From Niastella vici (GTDB lineage: Bacteria > Bacteroidota > Bacteroidia > Chitinophagales > Chitinophagaceae): a stretch of DNA of 64,000 bases. The stretch's first letter is position 1; each line of letters opens with the position of its first letter. The translations under genes were made by a program, and so were the position numbers. Below are positions 28,152-37,553 of the stretch, one piece after another. The DNA lies in assembly GCF_002077945.1 (NCBI RefSeq), contig NZ_LVYD01000001.1, positions 1-64,000 on the forward strand, read 5' to 3'. Below the pieces are notes generated by a model. That model was not told the DNA's origin, did not search any database, and saw nothing but the letters and a program-made list of their open reading frames with translations.

Positions 28152-28309
28152 AAAATCCAATATCCTATGAAAAACCATTGTAAAAATAGTGAATCAATAC
28201 CATAAAACAATACCTGCATGTGGGTATTTTTAAAAAAATTATTGATATAATGTTTATACAACGACTTCATTTTATAACTGTTCCATAGAACGGAAAAGTT
28301 CCATAATGC

Positions 28310-28343
28310 AAAAAGGGTATCGTAAAATTACGATACCCTTTTT
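28310..28343. terminator. bidirectional rho-independent terminator, uvrC / gldN
   Basis: Stem AAAAAGGGTATCGTA with TACGATACCCTTTTT, loop AAAT, ending 24 nt from the gldN stop. The rest of the 400-nt spacer (27967-28367) holds the candidate hairpin at 28116-28151, a weaker one near 28209-28230, and no credible gene. Confidence 0.9.
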
Positions 28344-28367
28344 GGTTATAGTTATACTTAACTTTTC

Positions 28368-29408
28368 TTAGTATGACCACAGGTCCTGTTCATAGTTAAA
28401 TATCCGCTCCTTCATGTCTTCGCCTTCTAACAGCGCGAGGATAGGATCTTTAATATAACCTCTGATGAACTCATCGTTGGGGTTATTAACAGTTGATTTG
28501 ATAATACGGCTCGCAAACATGCGGCTTTCAAACAACTCTTCCCAACTCATACGGGCGCCAAAGTTTTTACCATTGTACACCTCGTGTTTAGCAAAGATGG
28601 GTCTCAGATCGGGGTAGTATACCCAGAAGATGGGGGTGGCATCACGGTAAGAACCATCATCATTCATAACGGTTTTCACCGGTGCAATTCCGAGAATACG
28701 CACGTGCATACGTGAAGATTCCTTGTCGAATACCCAATCTTCCTTGATCCAGAACCTTTCTATTTTATCAGGATTGAATTCCTGCACGATAGTAGTATCA
28801 CGCATAATACCTTTGGAACCGTCTGGGTCTTTAACCAGGTCAGGTACCTGTATTATTGTAGGCGTACCAACCAGTCCTTTAACGATCTCCTGGAACGGTA
28901 AAGGCGTGGTGAACCGGTCATCATCGGCAGAGAAAGCGGTAATGCTGTCGTTTTTGATGGCGTTCAACAAGATGTAAATGAACCGTTGGTTACCCTGGTC
29001 GCCTTCAGCTTTGTAAACGAAAGGCAGGTTCATTTTTTCATGCACATCAAGCTCGCGCCATACGCGTTGCATATACACGGCGTCATCTTCCCGAATGTGT
29101 TCGTATGCCAGGGGAGTCCGGTCTTTAACCAGGTTGCGCTCGATAGCATTGTCATTACGCAGCGATTTTTTAATCGGTGGAATGTCGAGCTTGGCCTCAA
29201 TTGGAGCCGGCTTTACGGTATCTACCGGAGGAGGAGCTACTGCTGCAGTAGGTTTGTTCTTGCTTTTAGTAGTGCTCTTCTTCTTTATGGGAGTAGCCCG
29301 TTTGGTAGTTGGCCGTTTCGGCTTTTTGTTCACCTGGGCATCTACTGCTGTAGCAGTAAACGTCAGTACAGTCAGCAACAAACACAACTTTATGATTCGG
29401 TTCTTCAT
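28368..29408 (-). CDS. gldN: gliding motility protein GldN
   Basis: 346 residues: signal peptide (cleavage near VDAQ, residue 24), a Lys/Pro/Thr-rich segment to about residue 75, then the conserved domain with RVWRELDVHEKMNLPF, IWVYYPDLRPIFAKHEVYN and FASRIIKSTVNNPNDEFIRGY. GldN sits with GldK on the periplasmic side of the outer membrane and forms the T9SS ring required for secretion and gliding. Last gene of gldK-L-M-N, 25 nt after gldM. Confidence 0.96.
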   Translation of the reverse strand: MKNRIIKLCLLLTVLTFTATAVDAQVNKKPKRPTTKRATPIKKKSTTKSKNKPTAAVAPPPVDTVKPAPIEAKLDIPPIKKSLRNDNAIERNLVKDRTPLAYEHIREDDAVYMQRVWRELDVHEKMNLPFVYKAEGDQGNQRFIYILLNAIKNDSITAFSADDDRFTTPLPFQEIVKGLVGTPTIIQVPDLVKDPDGSKGIMRDTTIVQEFNPDKIERFWIKEDWVFDKESSRMHVRILGIAPVKTVMNDDGSYRDATPIFWVYYPDLRPIFAKHEVYNGKNFGARMSWEELFESRMFASRIIKSTVNNPNDEFIRGYIKDPILALLEGEDMKERIFNYEQDLWSY

Positions 29409-29433
29409 TTGTACCCTGTTTTAATATAGTGTT

Positions 29434-31017
29434 TTACTTAAGGCTAAAGTTCATGCTGGGGATCTCACGTTTGCGGCCATCAGGTCCTACAACATTGATA
29501 GCGTCGATGAAGATCCTTGTTCCAGGACCAGCACTTGTAATGATGCTGGCAGCCTGACCGCTCCAGCGGTTACCTTCGTTGGTTGCTTCACGGTACAACT
29601 GGATGGGGCCACCCACAGCACCTAATCTGTAGCTAACTACTTTGAAAGGCGCTTCGAAATCGCTTTCTTCCAGTTTCGCAATTACTGCACCGATGGCTTT
29701 AAATTCAGCAGAAGAAATGCTTCCACCTTTTTTAGAACCAACGAAACCAGTTGGCGGAGGTAAATATTTTAATCGCATGGGGAATTCAAAATTCTTCCCG
29801 TTTGCATTTACTACAATTTTAGAGATGCCGGGTTTGCTGGGCTTTGCAATGTAGCGGTCGCCACCAGCTTTTGAAATAGTACCATCGGGAAAGCTAACAT
29901 GTGTTTTTTCGGCACCTACGCTACCACCAGAGATGGTGAGCGGATTGTCGACACCGATATACAGTACGTTCATTTTTTCGAGGAAAATAGAAGCACCTGA
30001 AGGAACACCCACTGTATATTTAACCACTTTGTTTACATGCTCAACTGAACCATCGGGTTTGTTGAACTCGATAGCAACATTCACTGAATGTTCGCCGGTT
30101 CCGCTGGCACTTGTTTTAAACAAGGCTGTACCTTCTGTGGTGATCGGCATGTTCTGGCCATTGATCGTGATCTTTGGTTTGGCGGCATCGCTGAATGCGC
30201 CTACACCAGCAGTGATCTCGATGTTATCGCCAGGCATGGCATATGAAGTGTTAGCCTGGGCAATAGCCTGGAATTTGTTATAAACCAGTTTTACTTCACC
30301 AATTTTAGAGTGGTAGTAGTCAACAACCTGAGCTTCAGAGCTTTTTACATCGTTCTGGAATTTGCTCAAAATGGTCAACGCTGCAATGGCAGGGGTCATG
30401 TGGAAATAGCTTTCGATCCAGCCATTTACATCATCGCTATATTTTGTGCCGGTTTTTGAAGCGGGGATCGACAGGTCCATGGGAATGGATTTCTGTAACC
30501 TTGCCAGATCCGCTGCCAGGTCGGCTCTTTTGCCCAAAGAAGAATCGTTAGGATCTATTCCAGCGAGGATCTTCTTTTTAAAATCATCCAGCTTGGCATA
30601 TAACTCCTTACCTTTTCCTTTGGTATCCATCAGGCGAACAGCGGCATCAAGGTTATCAGCATTGATCTCCTGTTTACCATTGGTATGGTTCTCGTGCGTA
30701 CCAGCTTCTTTGGTAAGCTGTTCTTTCAGGCTCTCGATATAAGTATACAGATCAGCAGACATTTTCCTTGCTTCTTCAGCTTTAGGCGCCCATTTCGCAG
30801 CCTGGGCTTTCGTCTGATCATCTTTCAATTTAGCTTCAAATGATTCGTAGGTCAGCTTATTCTTGTCGGCAATTACTTCATTCGACTTAATAATGCTGCC
30901 GTTAACAGTTACGAAGGCGTTGAGGATCTCTGATGATACGTTCAGTGCCAGCAGGGCTGTTAGCACCAGGTACATCATGTTAATCATCTTCTGCCTCGGC
31001 TCTTTAGGTAAAGCCAT
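29434..31017 (-). CDS. gldM: gliding motility/T9SS motor protein GldM (PorM)
   Basis: 527 residues. N-terminal cytoplasmic stretch and single membrane helix (PRQKMINMMYLVLTALLALNVSSEIL, about residues 8-33), then a long periplasmic arm of four domains: helical N-terminal domain followed by beta-rich domains, the last ending with GPDGRKREIPSMNFSLK. GldM transmits proton-motive-force-driven rotation from GldL to the GldK/N ring. Usual length. Confidence 0.97.
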   Translation of the reverse strand: MALPKEPRQKMINMMYLVLTALLALNVSSEILNAFVTVNGSIIKSNEVIADKNKLTYESFEAKLKDDQTKAQAAKWAPKAEEARKMSADLYTYIESLKEQLTKEAGTHENHTNGKQEINADNLDAAVRLMDTKGKGKELYAKLDDFKKKILAGIDPNDSSLGKRADLAADLARLQKSIPMDLSIPASKTGTKYSDDVNGWIESYFHMTPAIAALTILSKFQNDVKSSEAQVVDYYHSKIGEVKLVYNKFQAIAQANTSYAMPGDNIEITAGVGAFSDAAKPKITINGQNMPITTEGTALFKTSASGTGEHSVNVAIEFNKPDGSVEHVNKVVKYTVGVPSGASIFLEKMNVLYIGVDNPLTISGGSVGAEKTHVSFPDGTISKAGGDRYIAKPSKPGISKIVVNANGKNFEFPMRLKYLPPPTGFVGSKKGGSISSAEFKAIGAVIAKLEESDFEAPFKVVSYRLGAVGGPIQLYREATNEGNRWSGQAASIITSAGPGTRIFIDAINVVGPDGRKREIPSMNFSLK

Positions 31018-31104
31018 GGGTTAGGTTTTTCTAGTTTAAACAATTTTGTTTCACTAATCTGATTGCATTTACATTGGGTAACAGGATATGGACTACCACC
31101 CTAA

Positions 31105-31872
31105 TTAACGACCCTGCATGGCAGTGAGCATGTTACCATAAATGGTATTCAGGTGGCTCAGGTTACCTGCCAGTTTAGAGATCTGTTCGTGTGCTTTTTT
31201 AGCATCATCTACGCTGCCCTGCATGGTTTGTGAAGCCTGCACCAGGTTACCGTAGAATGAGTTCATAGCTTTCAGGTGGTTGTTGGTATCCTGTAACTCC
31301 AGTTCATAGATAGCATTCAGTGAACCTAAGTTTTTGGTCAATACCTGTACTTGCTCGTGGAATTGTTTTGTGCTGTCTGCAGCTGAATTGAAGCTGGAAA
31401 CAGTAGAAGCAGCGCCCTGGTAAACACTTTTCATTTGATCCAGTGCAACAGTTACTTCTTTAGTTTTTGCTGTATAATCGCTGGTAGTTTTAACTACATC
31501 AGAAACGTCAGCTATATTATTTACAGTAGAACCTAATTTTTTGAAACCTTCGCTCAAACGGGCCAGGTTGGCAGGTGTGATGTCAGCTTCCTGGAACATG
31601 GCGTCCATTTTGTCGATAGCAGGGTTGCCAGAAGCGGCGCCACCGGCCAGTTTAGGTAATGCTTCAGCAATTGCATGCATTTCTGATCCGGGAGGCGGTA
31701 AGAATGCGTACACAACGAAGATTACTGCTTCAGTGATCAAACCTGCGGTTAAGAAGAAATCAGCAAGCGCCTGGTGCGTAATTTTCTGCCAGGCACCGAA
31801 GATAACAACAGCAGCACCCATACATACGATTACGTTTACCAGTCTTTCAGTAGATTTAGAAACTCCAGCCAT
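31105..31872 (-). CDS. gldL: gliding motility/T9SS motor protein GldL (PorL)
   Basis: 255 residues. Two membrane helices near the N-terminus (about 11-30 and 38-58) with a conserved acidic residue (LITEAVIFVVYAFLPP) thought to carry protons, then a long cytoplasmic helical/coiled-coil tail. Five to seven GldL subunits surround a GldM dimer and power rotation. The tail has repeated helical patterns around NHLKAMNSFYGNLVQASQTM and HLNTIYGNMLTAM. Confidence 0.97.
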   Translation of the reverse strand: MAGVSKSTERLVNVIVCMGAAVVIFGAWQKITHQALADFFLTAGLITEAVIFVVYAFLPPPGSEMHAIAEALPKLAGGAASGNPAIDKMDAMFQEADITPANLARLSEGFKKLGSTVNNIADVSDVVKTTSDYTAKTKEVTVALDQMKSVYQGAASTVSSFNSAADSTKQFHEQVQVLTKNLGSLNAIYELELQDTNNHLKAMNSFYGNLVQASQTMQGSVDDAKKAHEQISKLAGNLSHLNTIYGNMLTAMQGR

Positions 31873-32006
31873 AACTTTAATTTTTAATTTTTAGAAAACG
31901 GGTTTTCAATAGGGATGAGAGAATAAGATACCAGTTTGATTTTGTTGTTAAATCAATCTCAAATAAAACGGATTAGCCGTTAAAAAATTTTACTCTTAAA
32001 CAAATT

Positions 32007-33287
32007 TTAACGTTTCTTCTGCATAGCCGGTAAATCAATTACACAGCGGAAGCCGATGTAAGACTTAGCCGTATCCATGTATTCATAACTACGGGTGCTC
32101 GTTTGAAGGAAGAATCCTACATCTTTCCAGCTACCACCGCGAATTACCTTACGTTTCATACGTGGAGGATCATCGTCATTGGCGTCAAAACGGATGTCAG
32201 GGTTCATATCATGTTGGAAATTGTAAGCGCCTTCGTAATACAGAGAAGAAGTCCACTCCGATACGTTTCCGGCCATGCAATACAGGCCAAAATCGTTAGG
32301 CCAGTAAGCATCTGCACGGGCAGTATAGAAAGCACCATCTTCAGGATAGTTACCACGGCCAGGTTTGAAGTTGGCCAGTAAGCAACCTTTTCTGTTTCTC
32401 AGATAATAGTTACCCCAGGGGAACATTGATTGAGAACGGCCGCCACGGGCTGCGTATTCCCACTCTGCTTCTGTTGGTAACCGGAAATCTGATTCGGTAG
32501 GCCTTTTCTTTGATTCCAGGAAAGAATTCAGGTAATGTGTTCTCCATTCGCAGAATGCACGTGCCTGTTTCCAGTTTACACCTACTACAGGATAGTTCCC
32601 GAAAGCAGGGTGAACAAAATACCGCTTGGTCATGGGCTCGTTATAGGAATAACTGAAGTCGCGGATCCAAACCAGGGTATCAGGATAAATAGGTACATTC
32701 TTTTTGGTAATGAACTGAGAGCGGGGTCTGCCGGCATTTTCTCTTTTGGCAGCTTCTTTCAGCTCAAATACTTCTGAATGGTATATTAATTTAGATGGAT
32801 CGATCTCTTTTTTGCCAAACACCCGGTTTTCAGGCGACAAAATCAACTGGTCGATTTTCTCGATAGTTGCCTTATCATCCCATTTAATGGTTTTGGCCTT
32901 TTTCCAGTCAACCTGGAAGGTACCATCTACTTCTTTACCATACTGAAGCAGGGTGGCGCCAATTGAGTCGCGTACCCATTGCACAAACTGACGGTACTCG
33001 TTGTTTGTGATCTCGGTAGCGTCCATCCAGAAGCCATTAATGGAGATCTGCTTGTTACGGGCAGTATACGCAAAATTAACATCCTCATCGCTGGGACCCA
33101 TGTGGAAAGTGCCTGGTGGTATGTAAACCATGCCAGGGGGCCTCGTCATCGTGTACTTGGATGCCGCCGATACGCCATGAAGCTGGCCATCATTGGGGAC
33201 TCCTTTTGAGGACTTTCCAGCTTTGCCGCAGCCGGTGGCCATCAAAGCCACCAGTGCCGTTAAGGCGGATAGGTTCTTCATTTTCAT
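32007..33287 (-). CDS. gldK: gliding motility lipoprotein GldK (FGE-sulfatase domain)
   Basis: 426 residues from ATG at 33287, giving a lipoprotein signal (LVALMATGC, lipid Cys near residue 20). The body is a formylglycine-generating-enzyme-like domain: MVYIPPGTFHMG, FWMDATEITNNEYRQF, WEYAARGG, MAGNVSEWTSSLYY and the C-terminal RGGSWKD ... SYIGFRC. GldK forms rings with GldN under the outer membrane; catalytic FGE cysteines are not needed for that role. First gene of gldKLMN. Confidence 0.96.
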   Translation of the reverse strand: MKMKNLSALTALVALMATGCGKAGKSSKGVPNDGQLHGVSAASKYTMTRPPGMVYIPPGTFHMGPSDEDVNFAYTARNKQISINGFWMDATEITNNEYRQFVQWVRDSIGATLLQYGKEVDGTFQVDWKKAKTIKWDDKATIEKIDQLILSPENRVFGKKEIDPSKLIYHSEVFELKEAAKRENAGRPRSQFITKKNVPIYPDTLVWIRDFSYSYNEPMTKRYFVHPAFGNYPVVGVNWKQARAFCEWRTHYLNSFLESKKRPTESDFRLPTEAEWEYAARGGRSQSMFPWGNYYLRNRKGCLLANFKPGRGNYPEDGAFYTARADAYWPNDFGLYCMAGNVSEWTSSLYYEGAYNFQHDMNPDIRFDANDDDPPRMKRKVIRGGSWKDVGFFLQTSTRSYEYMDTAKSYIGFRCVIDLPAMQKKR

Positions 33288-33306
33288 AATATTAAAGGGT
33301 ATTGGG

Positions 33307-33337
33307 CAAAAATAATGTTTTACCGACTTCATCACAA
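33307..33337 (-). promoter_or_regulatory. gldKLMN promoter
   Basis: On the minus strand, TTG (33337-33335), 20-nt spacer, TATTTTTG (33314-33307): a complete Bacteroidota -33/-7 promoter. The -7 box ends 20 nt before the gldK ATG at 33287, predicting a leader of about 12-15 nt. Confidence 0.7.
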
Positions 33338-33435
33338 GAATAGAATTTATTTTTTAAAACTGCAATTACGTGATATAAGCTTACATGTAAACGATACCGG
33401 AAATTGGATTATTGTATCGCCAAAATTTTAAATTT

Positions 33436-35493
33436 TTACACATTTTTCAGAAGACGGATCAGGTCGCTTACTTTATCTACAGGCGCGCTACACTGGTAGT
33501 TCTTACATAAGTAGATCAGCGTATTAAGGGATGATGGCTTATTGGCAAGTAAGGGTAAATCATTATTTGCCGAGGGGGCAGACTGTACCACCCGGAACGG
33601 GATAAAATGCCCTAAAAGCTCCCGCCGAACCAATTCAACGTCGTTCCCAATAATGGCTATTTCTGAAACCCCACCAACAATAGAAAGTATCATGGTCGCC
33701 CAAACGCCAAAAGAACCCGGATAGCGGTGTACGGCCTGTTGCAGTCCCGCACACATTTTTAAGGCCCTTTCCTTCCAACTGCTCGTATCAAAAACAACAC
33801 CTATATACTGCAAATTAAAAGCCATTATTGCGTTTCCGGAGGGAATGGCACCGTCATACACTTCTTTTTTACGCACAATTACATCCTGTTGCTCATTATG
33901 CGTATAAAAGAAATAACCGGTGTCATCTTCGCTGAACCGATCAATTACCCATTCTGTTAATGATTTTGCCTTATACAGATAGTCTGCATTACCCGAAATT
34001 TCCTGCAAACAGATCAACGCCTGTATTAAATACGCGTAATCATCCAAAAAGGCTGGGTAGCGGGCCACATCTTTTTTCCAGGTGTGAAAAAAATGCCGGC
34101 CATCACGGGTGAACCGGTCCCAGATAAACGCCATATTCTCGCGGGCAACAAGCTCATAATGCGGATTGCCAAATACACTGTACGCCTTGCTGTATGCACT
34201 GTTCATAAGCGCATTCCAGCCCAGCAATATTTTATCATCGAGCAGGGGACGCACCCGCCCCTCGCGATGCTGTAACAGCTTTTCGCGGCATCGCTGCAAT
34301 AATTCCTGCAACGGCTGTACAGGTATGTTTTTCTCATTTGCAAAGACTTCCAGCGGCTTACGTATATTCAGAATGTTCTTATGTTCCCAATTACCGCCTT
34401 CTGTAACATCATAAAATTCGCAGAACAGGGGAGCATCCTGCTGCAACAACTGTTCTATTTCGGCCCTGTCCCATACATAGAACTTCCCTTCTACCCCTTC
34501 ACTGTCGGCATCCAGCGCCGAATAAAATCCTTTTTCAGGCGCATACAATTCCCTTTCTACAAAAGCCAGCGTTTGTTCAACCGCCTGTTGGTACAGGGGT
34601 TGCTGAGTTAACTGAAACGCATCGCACAGTACCGATACCAGCAGGGCGTTGTCGTATAACATTTTTTCAAAGTGCGGCACCAGCCATTCGCGGTCGGTCG
34701 AGTACCGGGCAAAACCACCACCAAGGTGATCGTATAAACCTCCCTGTATCATTTTATCGAGGCTCAGGCAGGCCTGTTGTAACGCCTCGACGTTCCCTGT
34801 AAGATGGTAATACCGCAGCAGGTACCCAATAGTGAAAGTTTGGGGAAATTTAGGGGCATTTCCAAAACCACCCTCTTCCCTGTCGGCTGTTGCCATAATG
34901 TTTTTGAACATGGTTTCAGCCTTCTCCATCGAAAACAGTTCTTCTATATTAACAGCACCGGTAACCGCCTGTTGGCCGAAGGAGTTTGACTGTACTATAT
35001 GGCCGGTTAAATTAGTGGCCTGGGTATCTATATCGTTGCGCTTTTCACTCCAGGCATTGGCAACGCCTGTTAATACATCTTTCCACGAAGGCCGGTTGTA
35101 AATGGCTTTTGGCGGGAAATAGGTTCCGCCATAAAATGGCCGCCCGTCGGGGGTAAGAAAAATATTCAGGGGCCAGCCGCCGCTGCCGGTCATGGCCTGA
35201 ACGGCATCCATATAAATATGGTCAAGGTCGGGCCGCTCTTCGCGGTCGATCTTGATGTTGACGAAATATTCATTCATGAGGCCGGCGGTTTCCTCATCTT
35301 CAAAGCTCTCTTTTTCCATAACATGGCACCAGTGGCAGGCTGCATAGCCAATGCTTACCAGCAGCGGTTTGTCTTCTTCTTTCGCTTTGTTAATGGCTTC
35401 ATCGCCCCAGGGGTACCAATTCACCGGGTTATGGGCATGCTGTAACAGGTAGGGACTCGTTTCCTGCGCTAATTTGTTGGTATACTTTGCCAT
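33436..35493 (-). CDS. SPATA20/YyaL-type thioredoxin-domain protein (DUF255)
   Basis: 685 residues from MAKYTNKL (ATG at 35493). N-terminal thioredoxin-like domain: [27 protein letters not shown] (CxxC), [12 protein letters not shown] and [13 protein letters not shown]; the rest is an (alpha/alpha)6-barrel resembling glycosidases ([27 protein letters not shown]). Widely conserved from bacteria to humans without a settled biochemical role. Separated from the upstream hemD gene by a large palindrome. Confidence 0.93.
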   Translation of the reverse strand: MAKYTNKLAQETSPYLLQHAHNPVNWYPWGDEAINKAKEEDKPLLVSIGYAACHWCHVMEKESFEDEETAGLMNEYFVNIKIDREERPDLDHIYMDAVQAMTGSGGWPLNIFLTPDGRPFYGGTYFPPKAIYNRPSWKDVLTGVANAWSEKRNDIDTQATNLTGHIVQSNSFGQQAVTGAVNIEELFSMEKAETMFKNIMATADREEGGFGNAPKFPQTFTIGYLLRYYHLTGNVEALQQACLSLDKMIQGGLYDHLGGGFARYSTDREWLVPHFEKMLYDNALLVSVLCDAFQLTQQPLYQQAVEQTLAFVERELYAPEKGFYSALDADSEGVEGKFYVWDRAEIEQLLQQDAPLFCEFYDVTEGGNWEHKNILNIRKPLEVFANEKNIPVQPLQELLQRCREKLLQHREGRVRPLLDDKILLGWNALMNSAYSKAYSVFGNPHYELVARENMAFIWDRFTRDGRHFFHTWKKDVARYPAFLDDYAYLIQALICLQEISGNADYLYKAKSLTEWVIDRFSEDDTGYFFYTHNEQQDVIVRKKEVYDGAIPSGNAIMAFNLQYIGVVFDTSSWKERALKMCAGLQQAVHRYPGSFGVWATMILSIVGGVSEIAIIGNDVELVRRELLGHFIPFRVVQSAPSANNDLPLLANKPSSLNTLIYLCKNYQCSAPVDKVSDLIRLLKNV

Positions 35494-35524
35494 AAGAGCC
35501 ACAAGGTAAGGAATGCCTGTTGGC

Positions 35525-35615
35525 AGTTCTCAGTTTTTAATTCTTAGTTATTGCAATAGGCTGGCCAGCGCCTGATCAGGCGCCTGAATAACTAAAAACT
35601 CAAAACTTAAAAACT
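35525..35615. repeat. long imperfect palindrome between hemD and the thioredoxin-domain gene
   Basis: Left arm 35525-35552 (ends AATTCTTAGTTATT) pairs with right arm 35587-35615 (begins AATAACTAAAAACT), about 70 percent complementary. The centre contains GCGCCTGATCAGGCGC, itself palindromic. Both flanking genes run on the minus strand, so it could attenuate or process the transcript after hemD. Not related in sequence to repeat family A. Confidence 0.75.
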
Positions 35616-36415
35616 TACTTCTTTTTGGTATGCGCAGCCAGGTATTGTTCCAGGGCAGCTACCATGGAAGGAGCCTGGGGTGCAGGCGCTTTTATATCGA
35701 GGGTTAAGCCGGCTTCCTCCACCGCGCGAGAAGTATTACTTCCAAAAGCGCCGATGCGGGTGCCGTTCTGTTGATAGGCAGGAATATTATCGAAAAGGCT
35801 TTTTACACCGCTGGGAGTGAAAAAGCAGATGATATCGTATTCTGTTTTTGACAGAAAATCTTTCACATCATTGCTGATAGTGCGATACATGAACGGGGTG
35901 GCAAATTCGCAATTGTTTGCCTTCAGCCAGCTCACGATCTCATTATCCTGCTGGTTTTCGGAACAGGGGTACAGGAACTTTTCGTTCTCTTTATGTTTGT
36001 TGATCACATCAAACATGCTCTTGTTGGTACCATCGGCTCCATAAAACACCTTGCGCTTGCGGTAAAGGATAAACTTTTGAAGGTAAAGGGCAACGGCTTC
36101 GGTAATGCAGAAATACTTGGTATCCTGCGAAATGTTGATCTTCATTTCCTCGCAAATGCGGAAGAAGTGATCGATGGCGTTGCGGCTGGTGAATATAACT
36201 CCTGTATAATTAGCTATTTCTATCTTTTGCTTGCGGAAATCTTTGGCGGGAATACCTTCAAGACGTATGAATGGCTGGAAATCCAATTCAACACTGTACT
36301 TCCTGGCAAGTTCAAAGTACGGCGATTTATCGGTTTCCGGCCTGGGTTGCGTAATCAGGATCTTTTTAATGGTTTGTGTAGCAGCTGCTACACTTTTAGC
36401 CCCGTTTTTGACCAT
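35615..36415 (-). CDS. hemD: uroporphyrinogen-III synthase
   Basis: 266 residues from ATG at 36415 (MVKNGAKSV); the open frame begins 15 codons earlier with TTG. Fold typical of HemD: N-terminal ILITQPRP, GVIFTSRNAIDHFF, SDV-type second half with DIICFFTPSGVKSLF and GAFGSNTSRAVEEAGL. Sequence conservation is always low, but the TSRNA and TPSGV motifs plus the location right after a DUF4271 gene, as in other Bacteroidota, make the call firm. Cyclises hydroxymethylbilane in haem and corrinoid synthesis. Confidence 0.9.
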   Translation of the reverse strand: MVKNGAKSVAAATQTIKKILITQPRPETDKSPYFELARKYSVELDFQPFIRLEGIPAKDFRKQKIEIANYTGVIFTSRNAIDHFFRICEEMKINISQDTKYFCITEAVALYLQKFILYRKRKVFYGADGTNKSMFDVINKHKENEKFLYPCSENQQDNEIVSWLKANNCEFATPFMYRTISNDVKDFLSKTEYDIICFFTPSGVKSLFDNIPAYQQNGTRIGAFGSNTSRAVEEAGLTLDIKAPAPQAPSMVAALEQYLAAHTKKK

Positions 36416-36440
36416 ATTAGCTACGTATGGATTTGCAAAG

Positions 36441-37499
36441 TTAATAACTTCTTTCCACAAAAATCAATAACACCTTGTAAATCAATAAAAGGGGTGCTAT
36501 TTCGAAGGCGCAAAGGTAAATAAAAAAATGGAATCTTGAGAGTTTAATCTCATTTCTTACTGGCCTGTACGCTATTATAAACCGGTAAATAAATAATATA
36601 GCGATAAAACAATAAGTCAAAGTTATTAAAACTGTCAAAAAAGTTCCCTTTGCAAACGCCATAAACAGTAGTGCGGGCAGTAAGTAAATGCCCATCATCT
36701 TGTTTACCAGGAATACAATGAAGATATAGGTATCGGTAGCTGTTCTTATATTGAACATCCAGCCAAGCATCTTCAGCATAATGAACTTACCTATATAAAT
36801 AGCAGTCAGTAAAAGACAGCAATAGAACAGCAACAGCCACCGGTTCATGCCCGGCACTATATTATAGTAGTCTGCCACAAAGCTCAGGAACAGGCCCGTG
36901 GAGATAATGAACAGGATATTCAGCATCAGCGAAGGCAAGGGCGATTGCAGTACCTGGTCGCGTATCTGTTGCTGCCGCATGGTAACCCTCAAAAACAGTG
37001 TTTTCAGGTTATCGAGGTATTTCATGAATACTATGCGAATGAACCCAAAGTAGAACAACAGGGCGCACAGAAAGTAGAACATACTTTCATCATTGCTTTG
37101 CTTCTTCAGCTGTTCGGTGATCTTTACCCCCTGGCCGTAAAAGTTAAAGTAAGGATGATTGCTTAACGCCTTTTGAAAACCCTGTATGGTGGGTTTGGCC
37201 TCAGGCATGGCCGCCGGCCCTTTCATTACAGAAGCCACCGGTATGTCGGTATCGGCAGGTTTCTGTTGCACTACCGGCGCTTTCTGCGCTTTAATGCTGT
37301 CGGTGCTATCGGGTAATGCAGCCACGTGTACCGTATCGGGCAACAACTTCGCAGTAGTATCTTTTTTAATACCTGATTTAATACCGGGCGTATCTCGCTG
37401 TTCCCGGGGAGGAATAGTATCCTTTCCGCTTTGCGCAAGCGACACTATGAATAAACAACAGCAGAAAGTGAGTAGTAACAGTCTCTTCACAGGGAACAT
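36441..37499 (-). CDS. DUF4271 membrane protein
   Basis: 352 residues from ATG at 37499 (MFPVKRLLLLTFCCCLF), which gives a signal peptide; a TTG 12 nt upstream is the frame limit. Pro/Thr/Lys-rich periplasmic stretch to about residue 120, then about seven membrane helices. Matches the Bacteroidota DUF4271 family, habitually encoded next to hemD; function unknown. A TATTTTTG box (minus strand, 37516-37509) lies 10 nt before the ATG, without a matching -33 TTG. Confidence 0.85.
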   Translation of the reverse strand: MFPVKRLLLLTFCCCLFIVSLAQSGKDTIPPREQRDTPGIKSGIKKDTTAKLLPDTVHVAALPDSTDSIKAQKAPVVQQKPADTDIPVASVMKGPAAMPEAKPTIQGFQKALSNHPYFNFYGQGVKITEQLKKQSNDESMFYFLCALLFYFGFIRIVFMKYLDNLKTLFLRVTMRQQQIRDQVLQSPLPSLMLNILFIISTGLFLSFVADYYNIVPGMNRWLLLFYCCLLLTAIYIGKFIMLKMLGWMFNIRTATDTYIFIVFLVNKMMGIYLLPALLFMAFAKGTFLTVLITLTYCFIAILFIYRFIIAYRPVRNEIKLSRFHFFIYLCAFEIAPLLLIYKVLLIFVERSY

Positions 37500-37553
37500 T
37501 TGGGTTTGCAAAAATATTGTAGTGGCGGCATAGGTTGAAAAGAATTTATTCCA

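Noticed and set aside
28034-28270. 78-codon minus-strand frame between uvrC and gldN
   Set aside because: It overlaps two terminator-like hairpins and has no signal, repeat or family pattern I could recognise, although its hydrophobic middle made me look twice.
27967-28367. Possible small RNA gene in the uvrC-gldN spacer
   Set aside because: The hairpins are adequately explained as terminators for convergent genes; no promoter was seen.
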